From: Leucobacter massiliensis | GTDB taxonomy: Bacteria; Actinomycetota; Actinomycetes; Actinomycetales; Microbacteriaceae | Reading direction: 5' to 3' | Assembly (NCBI RefSeq): GCF_002982315.1 | Contig: NZ_MWZD01000023.1 | Location: forward strand, 56,107-120,106 | Length of the DNA: 64,000 nucleotides | Part shown: one piece after another, positions 45,132 to 53,715 of the stretch | Numbering within the stretch: position 1 is the first letter of the stretch | Layout of the letters: the number at the start of each line of letters is the position of its first letter | Notes under the pieces: generated by a model | Databases searched by the model: none | The model's input: the letters and a program-made list of their open reading frames with translations, nothing else | Told to the model about the DNA's origin: nothing | Program-made: the position numbers and the translations under genes

Positions 45132-46583
45132 CTACTCGCCGAGCCGGGCGCCCTCGCCGCGATCCGGCAGCTCGACCGCAGCGGTGAGCGGCCTGCCCTC
45201 GCGTGCGAGGCGCCGCTTCGTGAGCTGCCACATGCCCGCGAGGATGACGAACCAGACGGGCGTGCACAGCAGCGGCAGCCGGGTGTCGTCGGCGAGGAGC
45301 AGCGTCACGAGGATGAAGGCGAAGAAGGCGAGCACGAGCCACGGCACGATCCGGGGGAACGGCGTCTTGAACGACGAATCTCGGTGCCGCTCCGGGTGCT
45401 TGCGCAGATAGGCGATGAAGCTGATCGCGATCATGCTCCACACGAAGACGATGAACGTCGACGCGACCGAGGTGACGAAGGTGAAGGCCTCGATGACGCT
45501 GTCGCCGAGCAGCAGGATGGGCACCGCGGAGAAGACGAACACCGCCGAGAAGAAGACGGCGCGGCGCGGCACGCCGCGCGCGTCGACGAGGGCGAAGCGG
45601 GCGGGGGCGTGGCCGTCGTGCGCGAGCGCGTGCATCATGCGGGTGCCCGAGTAGAAGCCGGAGTTCGCGCTCGAGGCCGCCGAGGTGAGGACCACCAGAT
45701 TGATCGCGAAGGCCGCTGCCGAGAACCCGGCGTAGGCGAAGGTCGTGACGAAGGGGCTCTCGTCCGGGTCCAGCTTGTCCCAGGGGGTGATCGACATGAT
45801 GACGGTGAGCGCGCCGATGTAGAAGATCAGCACACGGAGCACGATCGAGTTGATCGCCCGGGGCAGATTGTGCCGCGGGTCCTTCGTCTCGGCCGCGGCG
45901 GTGCCCACGAGCTCCACGCCGATGAAGGAGAAGATGCCGAGCTGGAAGCCGAGCAGGAAGCCGCTCGCGCCGTAGGGGAACATGCCGCCGTGGTCCCACA
46001 GGTGCGCGATCGAGGAGCGCGTGCCCGTGTCGGGGTTCTCGAAGCCGGAGAGCAGCAGCACCAGCCCGGTGGCGATGAGGGCGAGGATCGCGACGATCTT
46101 GATGATCGAGAACCAGAACTCGAACTCGCCGAAGAAGCGCACGGGCTGGAGGTTGAGGATCGCGAGCACGGCCGCGGTGATCGCCGCGGGCACCCAGTTC
46201 GGGATCGAGGCGTTGATATAGGAGACGTAGCTGGTGATAGCGATGATGTCGGCGACGCAGATCACGATCCAGGTGATCCAGTACGTCCAGGACACGAAGT
46301 AGCCCGCCCAGGGGCCGATGAGATCCTTCGCGATGTCCCCGAAGGTCTTGTAGTTGAGGTTCGACAGCAGCAGCTCGCCGAGTGAGCGCATGAGCAGGAA
46401 CATCATGCAGCCGATGACGGCGTAGATGAACAGCACCGAGGGCCCGGTGAGGCTGATGACCTTCCCGGAGCCCAGGAACAGCCCCGTTCCGATCGCGCCC
46501 CCGATCGCGATCAGCTGCAGGTGGCGATTGGACAGCCCGCGCTGGAGATCCTCCCGCGCAGGCGACAGTGATGCGTCACTCAT
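45132..46583 (-). CDS. Amino-acid permease (AAT family, APC superfamily)
   Basis: Secondary transporter with about twelve membrane helices, 483 residues. The N-terminal RGLSNRHLQLIAIGGAIG followed by TGLFLGSG is the AAT-family signature. FIGVELVGTAAAETKDP and the loop SGTRMMHALAHDGHAP are also typical. Relatives carry D-serine/D-alanine/glycine, proline or aromatic amino acids; the substrate here is open. A TetR gene on the same strand ends 65 bases upstream and may be co-transcribed. Confidence 0.87.
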   Translation of the reverse strand: MSDASLSPAREDLQRGLSNRHLQLIAIGGAIGTGLFLGSGKVISLTGPSVLFIYAVIGCMMFLLMRSLGELLLSNLNYKTFGDIAKDLIGPWAGYFVSWTYWITWIVICVADIIAITSYVSYINASIPNWVPAAITAAVLAILNLQPVRFFGEFEFWFSIIKIVAILALIATGLVLLLSGFENPDTGTRSSIAHLWDHGGMFPYGASGFLLGFQLGIFSFIGVELVGTAAAETKDPRHNLPRAINSIVLRVLIFYIGALTVIMSITPWDKLDPDESPFVTTFAYAGFSAAAFAINLVVLTSAASSANSGFYSGTRMMHALAHDGHAPARFALVDARGVPRRAVFFSAVFVFSAVPILLLGDSVIEAFTFVTSVASTFIVFVWSMIAISFIAYLRKHPERHRDSSFKTPFPRIVPWLVLAFFAFILVTLLLADDTRLPLLCTPVWFVILAGMWQLTKRRLAREGRPLTAAVELPDRGEGARLGE

Positions 46584-46648
46584 GGTGTGTGTATGTTCCT
46601 CTCAGGATTCCCCCGCCCGAGTCTAGTGCGCCGCGTCAGCGCCCCGGC

Positions 46649-47206
46649 TCAGGCCGGTCCGAGCAGCTCGTCGACCAGGCGCGCGAGCAGTGCCTGCGCC
46701 TCGGCGGCGGTGAGCTGCCCGGTCAGCCAGCGTCCCGAGAGTCCCTCGACGAGCGCGGTGAGTGCGAGGGCGATCGGCGCGGCGTCGGCGCCGGGTGAGG
46801 CCGCCTGCACGAGGGCGCGGACCTCGCCCTGCCAGGCGCTCGTGGAGCGGGCGAGCGCGGTGGCCTGCGCGCGGTCGAAGACGGCGGCCGCGCGCAGTTC
46901 GTTCCAGGTGATGGAGCCCGCCCGCAGCTGCGCCTCGTCGCCGAACTCCGAGCAGAGCAGCGCGGTGAGGCGTGCCCGGGCGTCCGCGACGGGCCGATCC
47001 TGCACGGCGCGGCGGGCCGCGCTCTCGTTGACGTGGTCGAGCGCGGCCTGGAGCAGCCCGTCGCGGTCGCCGAAGTGGTAGGGCAGCAGCCCGATCGAGA
47101 CGCCGGCCTCGCGTGCGACCTCGCTCAGGCGGAAGCCGCGCAGTCCCGAGCGGGCGATGACCCGTTCGCAGGCCTCGAGGATCCGCTCCTTCGTTTCCGC
47201 GGCCAT
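46649..47206 (-). CDS. TetR-family regulator, divergent from amidase
   Basis: 185-residue TetR protein from ATG at 47206, chosen because GGAAGGAGG lies directly upstream and MAAETKERILEACERVIA is a normal N-terminus. A longer open frame upstream has no family match. The helix-turn-helix reads FRLSEVAREAGVSIGLLPYHF. A palindrome in the gap to the amidase gene is its likely operator. It may also affect the permease gene downstream on its strand. Confidence 0.87.
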   Translation of the reverse strand: MAAETKERILEACERVIARSGLRGFRLSEVAREAGVSIGLLPYHFGDRDGLLQAALDHVNESAARRAVQDRPVADARARLTALLCSEFGDEAQLRAGSITWNELRAAAVFDRAQATALARSTSAWQGEVRALVQAASPGADAAPIALALTALVEGLSGRWLTGQLTAAEAQALLARLVDELLGPA

Positions 47207-47333
47207 CGGCCCTCCTTCCGCGGCGGGGTGATCCCGCCGCCCGCTGCGCAGCCGCCGGGAGCGGGACGGGCGGGATCCTGCCGGATCCGGATCCCCGTCC
47301 GCGCGTCCCGCTTGACACGGGACCCCGGGAGAA

Positions 47334-47349
47334 CTGAAACTATTTTCAG
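47334..47349. promoter_or_regulatory. Palindrome in tetR/amidase promoter
   Basis: CTGAAA-CTAT-TTTCAG is a perfect 6-4-6 inverted repeat. A TTGACA box lies just upstream at 47312-47317, so the palindrome falls in the -10 region of the amidase promoter. A TetR operator is the likely reading. Confidence 0.55.
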
Positions 47350-47432
47350 GATACGTCGCTCCCGGCACACCGGCAACCCGCCTGCCGAGCATCGCCGCTC
47401 GGGCCCGCGACGCACGCAGAGACGAGGAGCAC

Positions 47433-49145
47433 ATGGGCGAGCCCCGCGGAACATTCGAGCTGATCGACGCAAGCATCGAGGAGGTGCTCGACGCGTTCCG
47501 CAGAGGCGAGATCACGAGCAGCTGGCTCACCGGCCGCTACCTCGCGCGCATCGAGGCCTACGACCGCGGGCCGGACGGGCTCAACGCCGTGGTGGTGCCG
47601 AACCCCGCCGCGCTCGAGGAGGCGGCCGAGTCCGATCGCCGATGGCGGGCGGGCACGCCGCGTCCCCTGGAGGGCGTGCCCTTCACCGTCAAGGACTCCT
47701 ACATGGTCGAGGGACTCACCGTCGCCTCGGGATCCCCCGCCTTCGAGCACCTCGTCGCGCAGTGGGACGCCTTCTCCGTGGCGAAGCTGCGCGAGGCCGG
47801 CGCGGTGCTCCTCGGCAAGACCAATATGCCGCCGATGGCGGACGGGGGCATGCAACGCGGCATCTACGGCCGCGCCGAGAGCCCCTACAACCGCGACTAC
47901 CTGGCAGCCGCCTACGCGTCCGGTTCGTCGAACGGCTCAGGCGTCTCCACCGCGGCGAACCTCGCCGTGTTCGGCATGGGGGAGGAGACCGTCTCCTCGG
48001 GTCGCAGCCCCGCCTCCAACAACGCGCTCTGCGCCTACACGCCCAGCTGGGGGATCCTCTCGATCCGCGGCAACTGGCCGCTGTTCCCCGCCCGCGACGT
48101 GGTCGTGCCGCACACGCGCTCCATTCCCGACATGCTGCGCCTGCTCGATGTGCTCGTCCAGGACGACCCGATCACCCGCGGAGACTTCTGGCGGAACCAG
48201 CAGGCGGTCGAGCTGCCGAAGCCCAGCGAGCACCGTCCCGCCTCCTACCTCGAGCTGGCGGACCCCGACGCGCTGCGCGGCACCCGCCTCGCGGTTCCGC
48301 GCATGTACCTCGGCGAGGATCCCGCCTTCCCGATCGCCGTGCGCCCCTCCGTCCGCGCGCTCTGGGAGCGTGCGCGATCGCGGCTCGAAGCGCTGGGCGC
48401 CGAGCTCGTGGTCACCGACTTCCCGCTCATCGAGCGCTACGAAGGGGACCGTCCCGGGCAGGAGAACGTCGCCGCGCTCGGCGTGCTGCCCGCGGGGTGG
48501 ATGGACACGGAGTTCACCGACTTCCTCGCCTTCGGCTGGGACGACTTCCTGAGAGCGAACGGCGACCCCGCGATCCCCGAGCTCGCCGCCGTCGACCCCG
48601 ACCGCATCTTCCCGCAACCGCCCGGTACCCTGCCCGACCGCTACGAGGAGATCGAGGACTACGCCAACCGCTACCGCGCGACGGTGGCCTACGCGAAGCG
48701 CGGGATCCCGGATCCGCGCGAGCGCCCCGACTTCGCCGCGGGCCTGCGGGCGCTCGTGCAGCTGCGCGAGGAGCTGTTCGAGCGCTGGCTCGCCGCGGAG
48801 GGTTTCGACGGCGTCGTGTTCCCCGCGAACGCCGATGTGGGGCGCGAGGACGCGGAGCGGGATCCCGCGGCCGCCGACCACGCCTGGTCGAACGGGGTGT
48901 TCTTCTCGAACGGCAACTACGCGCTGCGGCATCTCGGGATCCCGACCACGACCGTGGCGATGGGGATCATGGAGGACATCGGCATGCCGGTGGGCCTGAC
49001 CTTCGCCGGCCCGGCCTACTCGGACCCGCGGCTGCTCGGCTACGCCGCCGCCTTCGAGGCGGGCGAGGAGGGCAGCCTGCGCCGCCCCCCGGCCTCCGCG
49101 CCCGCGCTCCCCGGGGACGTGCCGCCGTCGCAGCCCGCGCGCTGA
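47433..49145 (+). CDS. Amidase-signature hydrolase
   Basis: Amidase-signature enzyme, 570 residues, with GAGGAG before ATG 47433. The catalytic lysine is in FTVKDSY (about residue 87). The cis-serine loop is GSSNGSG. The nucleophile loop reads ETVSSGRSPAS instead of the usual DTGGSIR.PA, so glycines near the nucleophile are replaced although the serine can be aligned. C-terminal HLGIPTTTVAMG and GLTFAGPAYSD fit the family. The substrate is unknown. The divergent TetR gene suggests induction by it. Confidence 0.85.
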   Translation: MGEPRGTFELIDASIEEVLDAFRRGEITSSWLTGRYLARIEAYDRGPDGLNAVVVPNPAALEEAAESDRRWRAGTPRPLEGVPFTVKDSYMVEGLTVASGSPAFEHLVAQWDAFSVAKLREAGAVLLGKTNMPPMADGGMQRGIYGRAESPYNRDYLAAAYASGSSNGSGVSTAANLAVFGMGEETVSSGRSPASNNALCAYTPSWGILSIRGNWPLFPARDVVVPHTRSIPDMLRLLDVLVQDDPITRGDFWRNQQAVELPKPSEHRPASYLELADPDALRGTRLAVPRMYLGEDPAFPIAVRPSVRALWERARSRLEALGAELVVTDFPLIERYEGDRPGQENVAALGVLPAGWMDTEFTDFLAFGWDDFLRANGDPAIPELAAVDPDRIFPQPPGTLPDRYEEIEDYANRYRATVAYAKRGIPDPRERPDFAAGLRALVQLREELFERWLAAEGFDGVVFPANADVGREDAERDPAAADHAWSNGVFFSNGNYALRHLGIPTTTVAMGIMEDIGMPVGLTFAGPAYSDPRLLGYAAAFEAGEEGSLRRPPASAPALPGDVPPSQPAR

Positions 49146-49160
49146 GCCGGGTCGCCCCGG

Positions 49161-49697
49161 CTACTCGGCGGGCGGGAGATCGATCGGCTCGGTGACCGGC
49201 TCGAAGCGGTCCACGCTGATGGCGAGGCGGCGCAGCAGCACGGCGAGGCGCTCCCGCTCCGAGCGGGGCAGGCCGCCGAGCAGGCGCTCCTCGGCGTCGC
49301 TGAGTCGCGTCATCGCGGCGTCCACGAGCGTGAGGCCGAGGGGGGTCATCTCGACGAGCACCCCGCGGCCGTCGTTCGGATCGGTGAGCCGGCGCACCAG
49401 GCCCCGCGCCACCATCCGGTCGATGCGGTTCGTCATCGTGCCGCTGGACACCATCGTCTGCTGCACGAGCACCTTCGGGCTCTGCGTGAACGGCTCGCCG
49501 GCCCGGCGCAGCACGGCGAGCACGTCGAACTCCCAGGAGGCGAGCCCGGAGCGCTCGAAGGCGTGCGAGCGGGCGCGGTCGAGGTGCTTCGTGATGCGCC
49601 ACAGGCGGGAGAAGATCGACAGCGGTGCCAGGTCGAGGTCCGGGCGGGCGCGACCCCAGTCGGCGATGATCCGGTCCACCTCGTCCTCGTGCTTCAT
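49161..49697 (-). CDS. MarR-family transcription regulator
   Basis: 178-residue winged-helix regulator. HAFERSGLASWEFDVLAVLRR leads into the DNA-binding part QQTMVSSGTMTNRIDRMVARGL with the wing RRLTDPNDGRGVLVEMT, all standard MarR. It is convergent with the amidase gene and divergent from tRNA-Gln. No clear target operator was recognised nearby. Confidence 0.88.
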   Translation of the reverse strand: MKHEDEVDRIIADWGRARPDLDLAPLSIFSRLWRITKHLDRARSHAFERSGLASWEFDVLAVLRRAGEPFTQSPKVLVQQTMVSSGTMTNRIDRMVARGLVRRLTDPNDGRGVLVEMTPLGLTLVDAAMTRLSDAEERLLGGLPRSERERLAVLLRRLAISVDRFEPVTEPIDLPPAE

Positions 49698-49800
49698 CCC
49701 TCCATTATCGAGTGTTGTGCGGTGCGGGGGCGACCCGGTCCAGCGTGGCGTGCGCGCGGGCGCGCATCTGGCAGACTTGTACGGTGCCGGAACGGCACGG

Positions 49801-49872
49801 TCCGCCTTGGTGTAATGGCAGCACGACAGCCTTTGGAGCTGTGAGGTCTAGGTTCGAGTCCTAGGGGCGGAG
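49801..49872 (+). tRNA. tRNA-Gln (anticodon UUG)
   Basis: Folds as a full cloverleaf: acceptor 49801-49807 with 49865-49871, 3-bp D stem, anticodon stem ACAGC/GCTGT with loop CTTTGGA giving anticodon UUG, T stem CTAGG/CCTAG with loop TTCGAGT, discriminator G at 49872. CCA is not encoded. It decodes CAA (and CAG by wobble). A strong hairpin starts inside the acceptor end. Confidence 0.95.
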
Positions 49873-49907
49873 CGGCTTTTCGAAGCAACGCTGTGAAAAG
49901 CCGCTCC
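49869..49907 (+). terminator. Hairpin overlapping the tRNA-Gln 3' end
   Basis: A perfect 12-bp stem (49869-49880 with 49896-49907) has a 15-base loop. It ends in TTTT within the ascending arm and uses the last four tRNA bases. It is likely the tRNA terminator, and its pairing competes with the acceptor stem until the 3' trailer is removed. Confidence 0.7.
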
Positions 49908-49922
49908 GCACACGTCGCTCAG

Positions 49923-49966
49923 GAGGAAACGCATCGCGTTTCCTCGCGGCGGGTGGCGAGGCCACC
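49923..49966 (+). repeat. Two further hairpins between tRNA-Gln and glmU
   Basis: GAGGAAACGC pairs perfectly with 49936-49945 over a 3-base loop, and GGTGGC (49952-49957) pairs with GCCACC (49961-49966). With the terminator upstream these make three stems in a row. Confidence 0.6.
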
Positions 49967-50109
49967 GCCTCGCGCGCCTCCAGGCGCCGGACACGGGGGA
50001 GGCGTAGCCTCTCCTGGTGTCGGGAACGTCCGCCCAGCCGAGCGCTGCGGTGCGTCGCCCCGAGAACGGCGCCCGCGGACCGGGCGGCGAGCCGAACGGA
50101 AGGATCCAC

Positions 50110-51555
50110 ATGTCACATCGCTCACTCGCGGTCGTCATCCTCGCGGCGGGTCAGGGGACCCGCATGCGCTCGGCGCTGCCGAAGGTGCTGCACCGCATCG
50201 GGGGGCGCACGCTCATCGCGCACGTGCTCGACGCGGCGGCGGCGCTGGGGCCGGAGCAGGTGCTCGCGGTCGTGCGGCACGAACGCGATCGCGTCTCGGC
50301 GGCGATCCTGGAGCACGCCCCCGACACGGTGATCGTGGATCAGGACGCGGTGCCCGGGACGGGACGCGCCGTCGAGCAGGCGCTCGCCGCGCTGCCGGAC
50401 GGCTTCGAGGGCTCGGTGGTGGTGCTGTCGGGCGACGTGCCGCTCATCGACTCCGCCACGCTCGAGCGGCTGGTGCGCGGCCACCTCGAGGGCGGGCGGG
50501 CGATGACGATGCTCTCCGCGATCTCCGACAACCCGACCGGCCTCGGCCGCATCCTGCGCGACCCCTCCGGTGCCGTGGTGGGGATCGTCGAGGAGAAGGA
50601 CGCGGACGAGGCCCAGCGGCGCATCACCGAGATCAACGGGGGCGTGTACGTCTTCGCGCGCCGGGCCGTCGAGGCGGCGCTCGCCGGGATCGACACGGAC
50701 AACGCGCAGGGTGAGAAGTACCTGACGGACGCGGCGGCCCGGATCCTCGCGGAGGGCGGCGCGGTGGAGGCCGTCGCGACCGACGACCCGTGGATCATCG
50801 CGGGCGTCAACGACCGGGTGCAGCTTGCCGAAGCCGGACGTGAGATGAATGCGCGCATCGTGCGCGCGCACCAGCGGGCGGGCGTCACCGTCCAGGACCC
50901 GGCGACGACGTGGATCGACGCCGATGTCTCGATCGAGCCCGACGCCGAGATCCTCCCCGGCACGTACCTGCAGGGGGCGACGTCGATCGCGGCCGGCGCC
51001 GTGATCGGCCCGGACACGACGCTCGTGGACTGCGAGGTGGGCGAGGGCGCGCGGATCCGCCGCAGCGAGGCGACCCTGGCGGTGTTCGCCGCGGGCGCCG
51101 AGGTGGGGCCCTTCGCGTATGTGCGCCCGGGCACGGAGCTGGGCGAGGCGGGCAAGATCGGCGCCTTCGTCGAGGTGAAGAACTCGCGCATCGGCGAGGG
51201 CAGCAAGATCCCGCACCTCAGCTACGTCGGGGACACGGAGATCGGGCGCGGCACCAATGTGGGCGCCGGCACGATCGTCGCCAACTACGACGGCGTGCAG
51301 AAGCACCGGACCGTGGTCGGAGACGCGGTGCGCATCGGCTCGAAGAATGTGCTCATCGCGCCGGTTACCATTGAAGACGGCACCTACACGGCCGCCGGAA
51401 CGGTGGTGCGGAAGGATGTCCCCTCGGGTTCGCTGGCGCTCAACGTAGCGCCGCAGCGCACCATCGAGGGGTGGGTGGCGGAGCATCGGCCCGGCACCAG
51501 CACCGCGGAAGCGGCGGAACGATCGAAGAGCGCGAAGGACGGCGGGAAGCAGTAG
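50110..51555 (+). CDS. glmU: Bifunctional GlmU (GlcNAc-1-P acetyl-/uridyltransferase)
   Basis: Makes UDP-GlcNAc for peptidoglycan and mycothiol: the C-terminal domain acetylates glucosamine-1-P and the N-terminal domain adds UMP. It has 481 residues from ATG 50110 with GGAAGGA upstream; a GTG at 50017 would add an unlikely 31 residues. The uridyltransferase motif LAAGQGTRM (11-19) with its lysine in LPKVLH is seen. The left-handed beta-helix repeats contain VEVKNSRIGEGSKIPHLSY and NVGAGTIVANYDG. prs begins right after its stop codon. Confidence 0.96.
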   Translation: MSHRSLAVVILAAGQGTRMRSALPKVLHRIGGRTLIAHVLDAAAALGPEQVLAVVRHERDRVSAAILEHAPDTVIVDQDAVPGTGRAVEQALAALPDGFEGSVVVLSGDVPLIDSATLERLVRGHLEGGRAMTMLSAISDNPTGLGRILRDPSGAVVGIVEEKDADEAQRRITEINGGVYVFARRAVEAALAGIDTDNAQGEKYLTDAAARILAEGGAVEAVATDDPWIIAGVNDRVQLAEAGREMNARIVRAHQRAGVTVQDPATTWIDADVSIEPDAEILPGTYLQGATSIAAGAVIGPDTTLVDCEVGEGARIRRSEATLAVFAAGAEVGPFAYVRPGTELGEAGKIGAFVEVKNSRIGEGSKIPHLSYVGDTEIGRGTNVGAGTIVANYDGVQKHRTVVGDAVRIGSKNVLIAPVTIEDGTYTAAGTVVRKDVPSGSLALNVAPQRTIEGWVAEHRPGTSTAEAAERSKSAKDGGKQ

Positions 51556-52533
51556 ATGAGCAAGATCGAGATGGCCGGGCAGAAGAAGCTCGTCCTCATC
51601 ACCGGCCGGGCCTACCCCGAGCTGGCCGAGCAGGTGGCCGCGGAACTCGGTGCCGAACTCGTCCCCACCGATGCGCGCACCTTCGCCAACGGGGAGCTGT
51701 ATGCCCGCTTCGATGAGAGCGTGCGCGGCTCGGACGCCTTCGTGATCCAGTCGCACACGAACCCCATCAACGAGTGGCTCATGGAGCAGCTCATCATGGT
51801 GGACGCCCTGAAGCGCGCCTCCGCGAAGCGGATCACCGTGGTCGCCCCCTTCTACCCCTACTCGCGCCAGGACAAGAAGGGCCGCGGGCGCGAGCCGATC
51901 TCGGCCCGCCTCGTCGCGGACCTCTTCAAGGCCGCCGGCGCAGACCGGATCATGTCGGTCGACCTGCACGCCCCGCAGATCCAGGGCTTCTTCGACGGCC
52001 CGGTTGATCACCTCTTCGCGATGCCGGTGCTGCTCGACCACTTCAAGAAGACCATCGACCGCGACGACCTCACGGTGGTGTCGCCCGACATGGGCCGCGT
52101 GCGCGTGGCGGATGTGTGGAGCGACCGCCTCGACGCACCGCTCGCGATCATCCACAAGCGCCGCGACCCGCTCGTGCCGAACCAGGTCTCGGTGCACGAG
52201 ATCGTGGGCGAGGTGAAGGACCGCTGGTGCGTGGTCGTCGACGACATGATCGACACGGGCGGCACGATCGCGAAGGCGGCCGCCGCGCTGAAGGCGAACG
52301 GAGCGAAGGGCGTGACGATCGCGTGCACGCACGCGATCTTCTCGGGGCAGGCCACGGAGCACCTGTCGCAGGACTTCATCGATCAGGTCGTGGTCACCGA
52401 CACCCTCCCGGTGGGGCCGGAGAAGCGCTTCGACAAGCTGACCGTGCTGCCGATCGCGCCGCTGCTCGCCAAGGCCATCCACGAGGTCTTCGAGGACGGC
52501 TCCGTCACGAGCATGTTCGAGGGCGCCGCGTAG
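51556..52533 (+). CDS. prs: Ribose-phosphate pyrophosphokinase
   Basis: Forms PRPP from ribose-5-phosphate and ATP, 325 residues. SHTNPINEWLMEQL, APFYPYSRQDKK with the flexible-loop region, DLHAPQIQGFF and the PRPP loop VVVDDMIDTGGT are all present. ATG 51556 immediately follows the glmU TAG, so the two are one unit, as is usual in actinobacteria. No terminator is obvious in the following 150 bases. Confidence 0.97.
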   Translation: MSKIEMAGQKKLVLITGRAYPELAEQVAAELGAELVPTDARTFANGELYARFDESVRGSDAFVIQSHTNPINEWLMEQLIMVDALKRASAKRITVVAPFYPYSRQDKKGRGREPISARLVADLFKAAGADRIMSVDLHAPQIQGFFDGPVDHLFAMPVLLDHFKKTIDRDDLTVVSPDMGRVRVADVWSDRLDAPLAIIHKRRDPLVPNQVSVHEIVGEVKDRWCVVVDDMIDTGGTIAKAAAALKANGAKGVTIACTHAIFSGQATEHLSQDFIDQVVVTDTLPVGPEKRFDKLTVLPIAPLLAKAIHEVFEDGSVTSMFEGAA

Positions 52534-52839
52534 CGGCTCCGCACGTACTGCGCTCGGCGGGGCTTCGGAGAGCGGTGAGTCCGCCGCATCGCGCTCGGGA
52601 GGGCGCCACCTCCGCCTTCGGGTTCGACGCCCATGTGGCGGACGCCTGTGTGAGAATCGCTCCGCCCGAGCGGGTCTGGCTGGCGCGGCATCTCCCAAAG
52701 GTGATGGAGCTATAGCTCATATCTATCGACTTAATAGAAGACTGCCTTATTGTGCTTTGCAATTGGCCCGCCGAGACTTGTTCGAGATGAGTGTGACGCC
52801 CCCGTCCCATCTTGAGAACCAAGGAAGATTCACGAGCCC
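52534..52839. other. 306-base intergenic region before the amino-acid transporter
   Basis: The first 160 bases are GC-rich without a gene I can support; a tRNA-like stretch at about 52580-52642 lacks an anticodon arm. From 52700 the sequence turns AT-rich, with the palindrome GAGCTATAGCTC (52707-52718) and a LysR-type site. AAGGAAG at 52820-52826 is the ribosome site for the next gene. Confidence 0.6.
52712..52726. promoter_or_regulatory. LysR-type site A (transporter operon)
   Basis: ATAGCTCATATCTAT, an ATAG-7-CTAT inverted repeat. It shares the core ATNGCTCA-N3-CTA with sites at 56146 and 56195 near lysR and hisD. Confidence 0.6.
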
Positions 52840-53646
52840 ATGTTGACGAAGAAGACTACAGCCCTCCTCACCGCGATTGCCGCAGGTGCGCTCGCCCTTA
52901 CCGCTTGCTCTTCCGGAGGAGGCGCCCCCGCAGACGCGAACGAGGGCTCGCGCACGGTCACCGTCGTGACCTCGAACGATGCCCCGTTCTCCTACATCGA
53001 CGAAGACACCGGCGAGCTGACCGGGATTGATGGCGACATGTTGAACGTCATGGCCGATCAGCTGGGCTGGAACATCGAGGTCGTGGTGACCGATTTCGCC
53101 ACGATGCCCCAGACCGTCCTCTCGAAGAAGGCAGACCTGATTGCCGACGGGCTCTACGTGACGGACGAGCGGAAGAAGACCCTCGCCTTCTCGGACACGT
53201 GGTACTACCAAGGCGAGGGCATGCTGGTGCCTTCTGATTCGACGCTGACCTCTCGCGAGGACGCCAAGGGCAAGGTCATCGGTGTGATGACCGGGACAAC
53301 CCACCTCGAGATCGCGCAGGAGCTCACCTCGGAATCGAACATCAAGCAGTTCGACTCGCAAGCCAATCTGATCCAGGCCGTCGCGAACGGCCAGGTCGAT
53401 GCCGCGTTCACCGATCAGGCTGTCGTCGCGTGGAGCCTCGTGCAGAACCCGAACGACAAGGTGAAGCTCGTCTCCCCGTACGATCCGTACTTTCCCGGTA
53501 CCATCGCGGCCGCGTTCCGCCAGGACGAGGAGAGCGATGAACTGCGTGAGGCGCTCAACGGCGCCCTCGCTGACCTTAAGGCCTCCCCGCAATACCTGGA
53601 GATCCTGAAGAAGTACGGCCTCGGCGAGGACAACGTCGCCGAGTAA
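52840..53646 (+). CDS. Amino-acid ABC transporter binding lipoprotein
   Basis: Family 3 solute-binding protein, 268 residues. The signal peptide ends in lipobox LTAC (Cys23). The ligand domain shows APFSYIDEDTGELTGIDGDML, IADGLYVTDERKKTLAFS and VANGQVDAAFTDQAV. It is more like histidine/ornithine or glutamine-type binders than the pair at 34-36 kb. A long hairpin separates it from the permease gene. Confidence 0.92.
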   Translation: MLTKKTTALLTAIAAGALALTACSSGGGAPADANEGSRTVTVVTSNDAPFSYIDEDTGELTGIDGDMLNVMADQLGWNIEVVVTDFATMPQTVLSKKADLIADGLYVTDERKKTLAFSDTWYYQGEGMLVPSDSTLTSREDAKGKVIGVMTGTTHLEIAQELTSESNIKQFDSQANLIQAVANGQVDAAFTDQAVVAWSLVQNPNDKVKLVSPYDPYFPGTIAAAFRQDEESDELREALNGALADLKASPQYLEILKKYGLGEDNVAE

Positions 53647-53655
53647 GCCGCAGAC

Positions 53656-53689
53656 GAGGGTCGGGGCACCCGGCGGTGCCCCGACCCTC
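53656..53689 (+). terminator. Long hairpin between binding-protein and permease genes
   Basis: A perfect 15-bp stem (53656-53670 with 53675-53689) has loop CGGC and starts ten bases after the stop. It probably limits read-through so the binding protein is made in excess. Confidence 0.7.
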
Positions 53690-53715
53690 ATCTCCCCGGG
53701 AGGAAAAGGAGAGCC

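Noticed and set aside
44409..46385. 658-codon plus-strand frame over acyl-CoA dehydrogenase and permease
   Set aside because: It spans two real genes on both strands and is Arg/Glu/His-rich without motifs.
49158..49910. tRNA-Gln as an integration site for a mobile element
   Set aside because: No integrase, no second copy of the tRNA 3' end and ordinary housekeeping genes downstream.
52580..52642. tRNA-like sequence (TCCGCC and GGCGGA ends with GGGTTCGACG)
   Set aside because: The stretch is only about 63 bases, has no anticodon arm and a poor T stem; at most a chance or decayed match.
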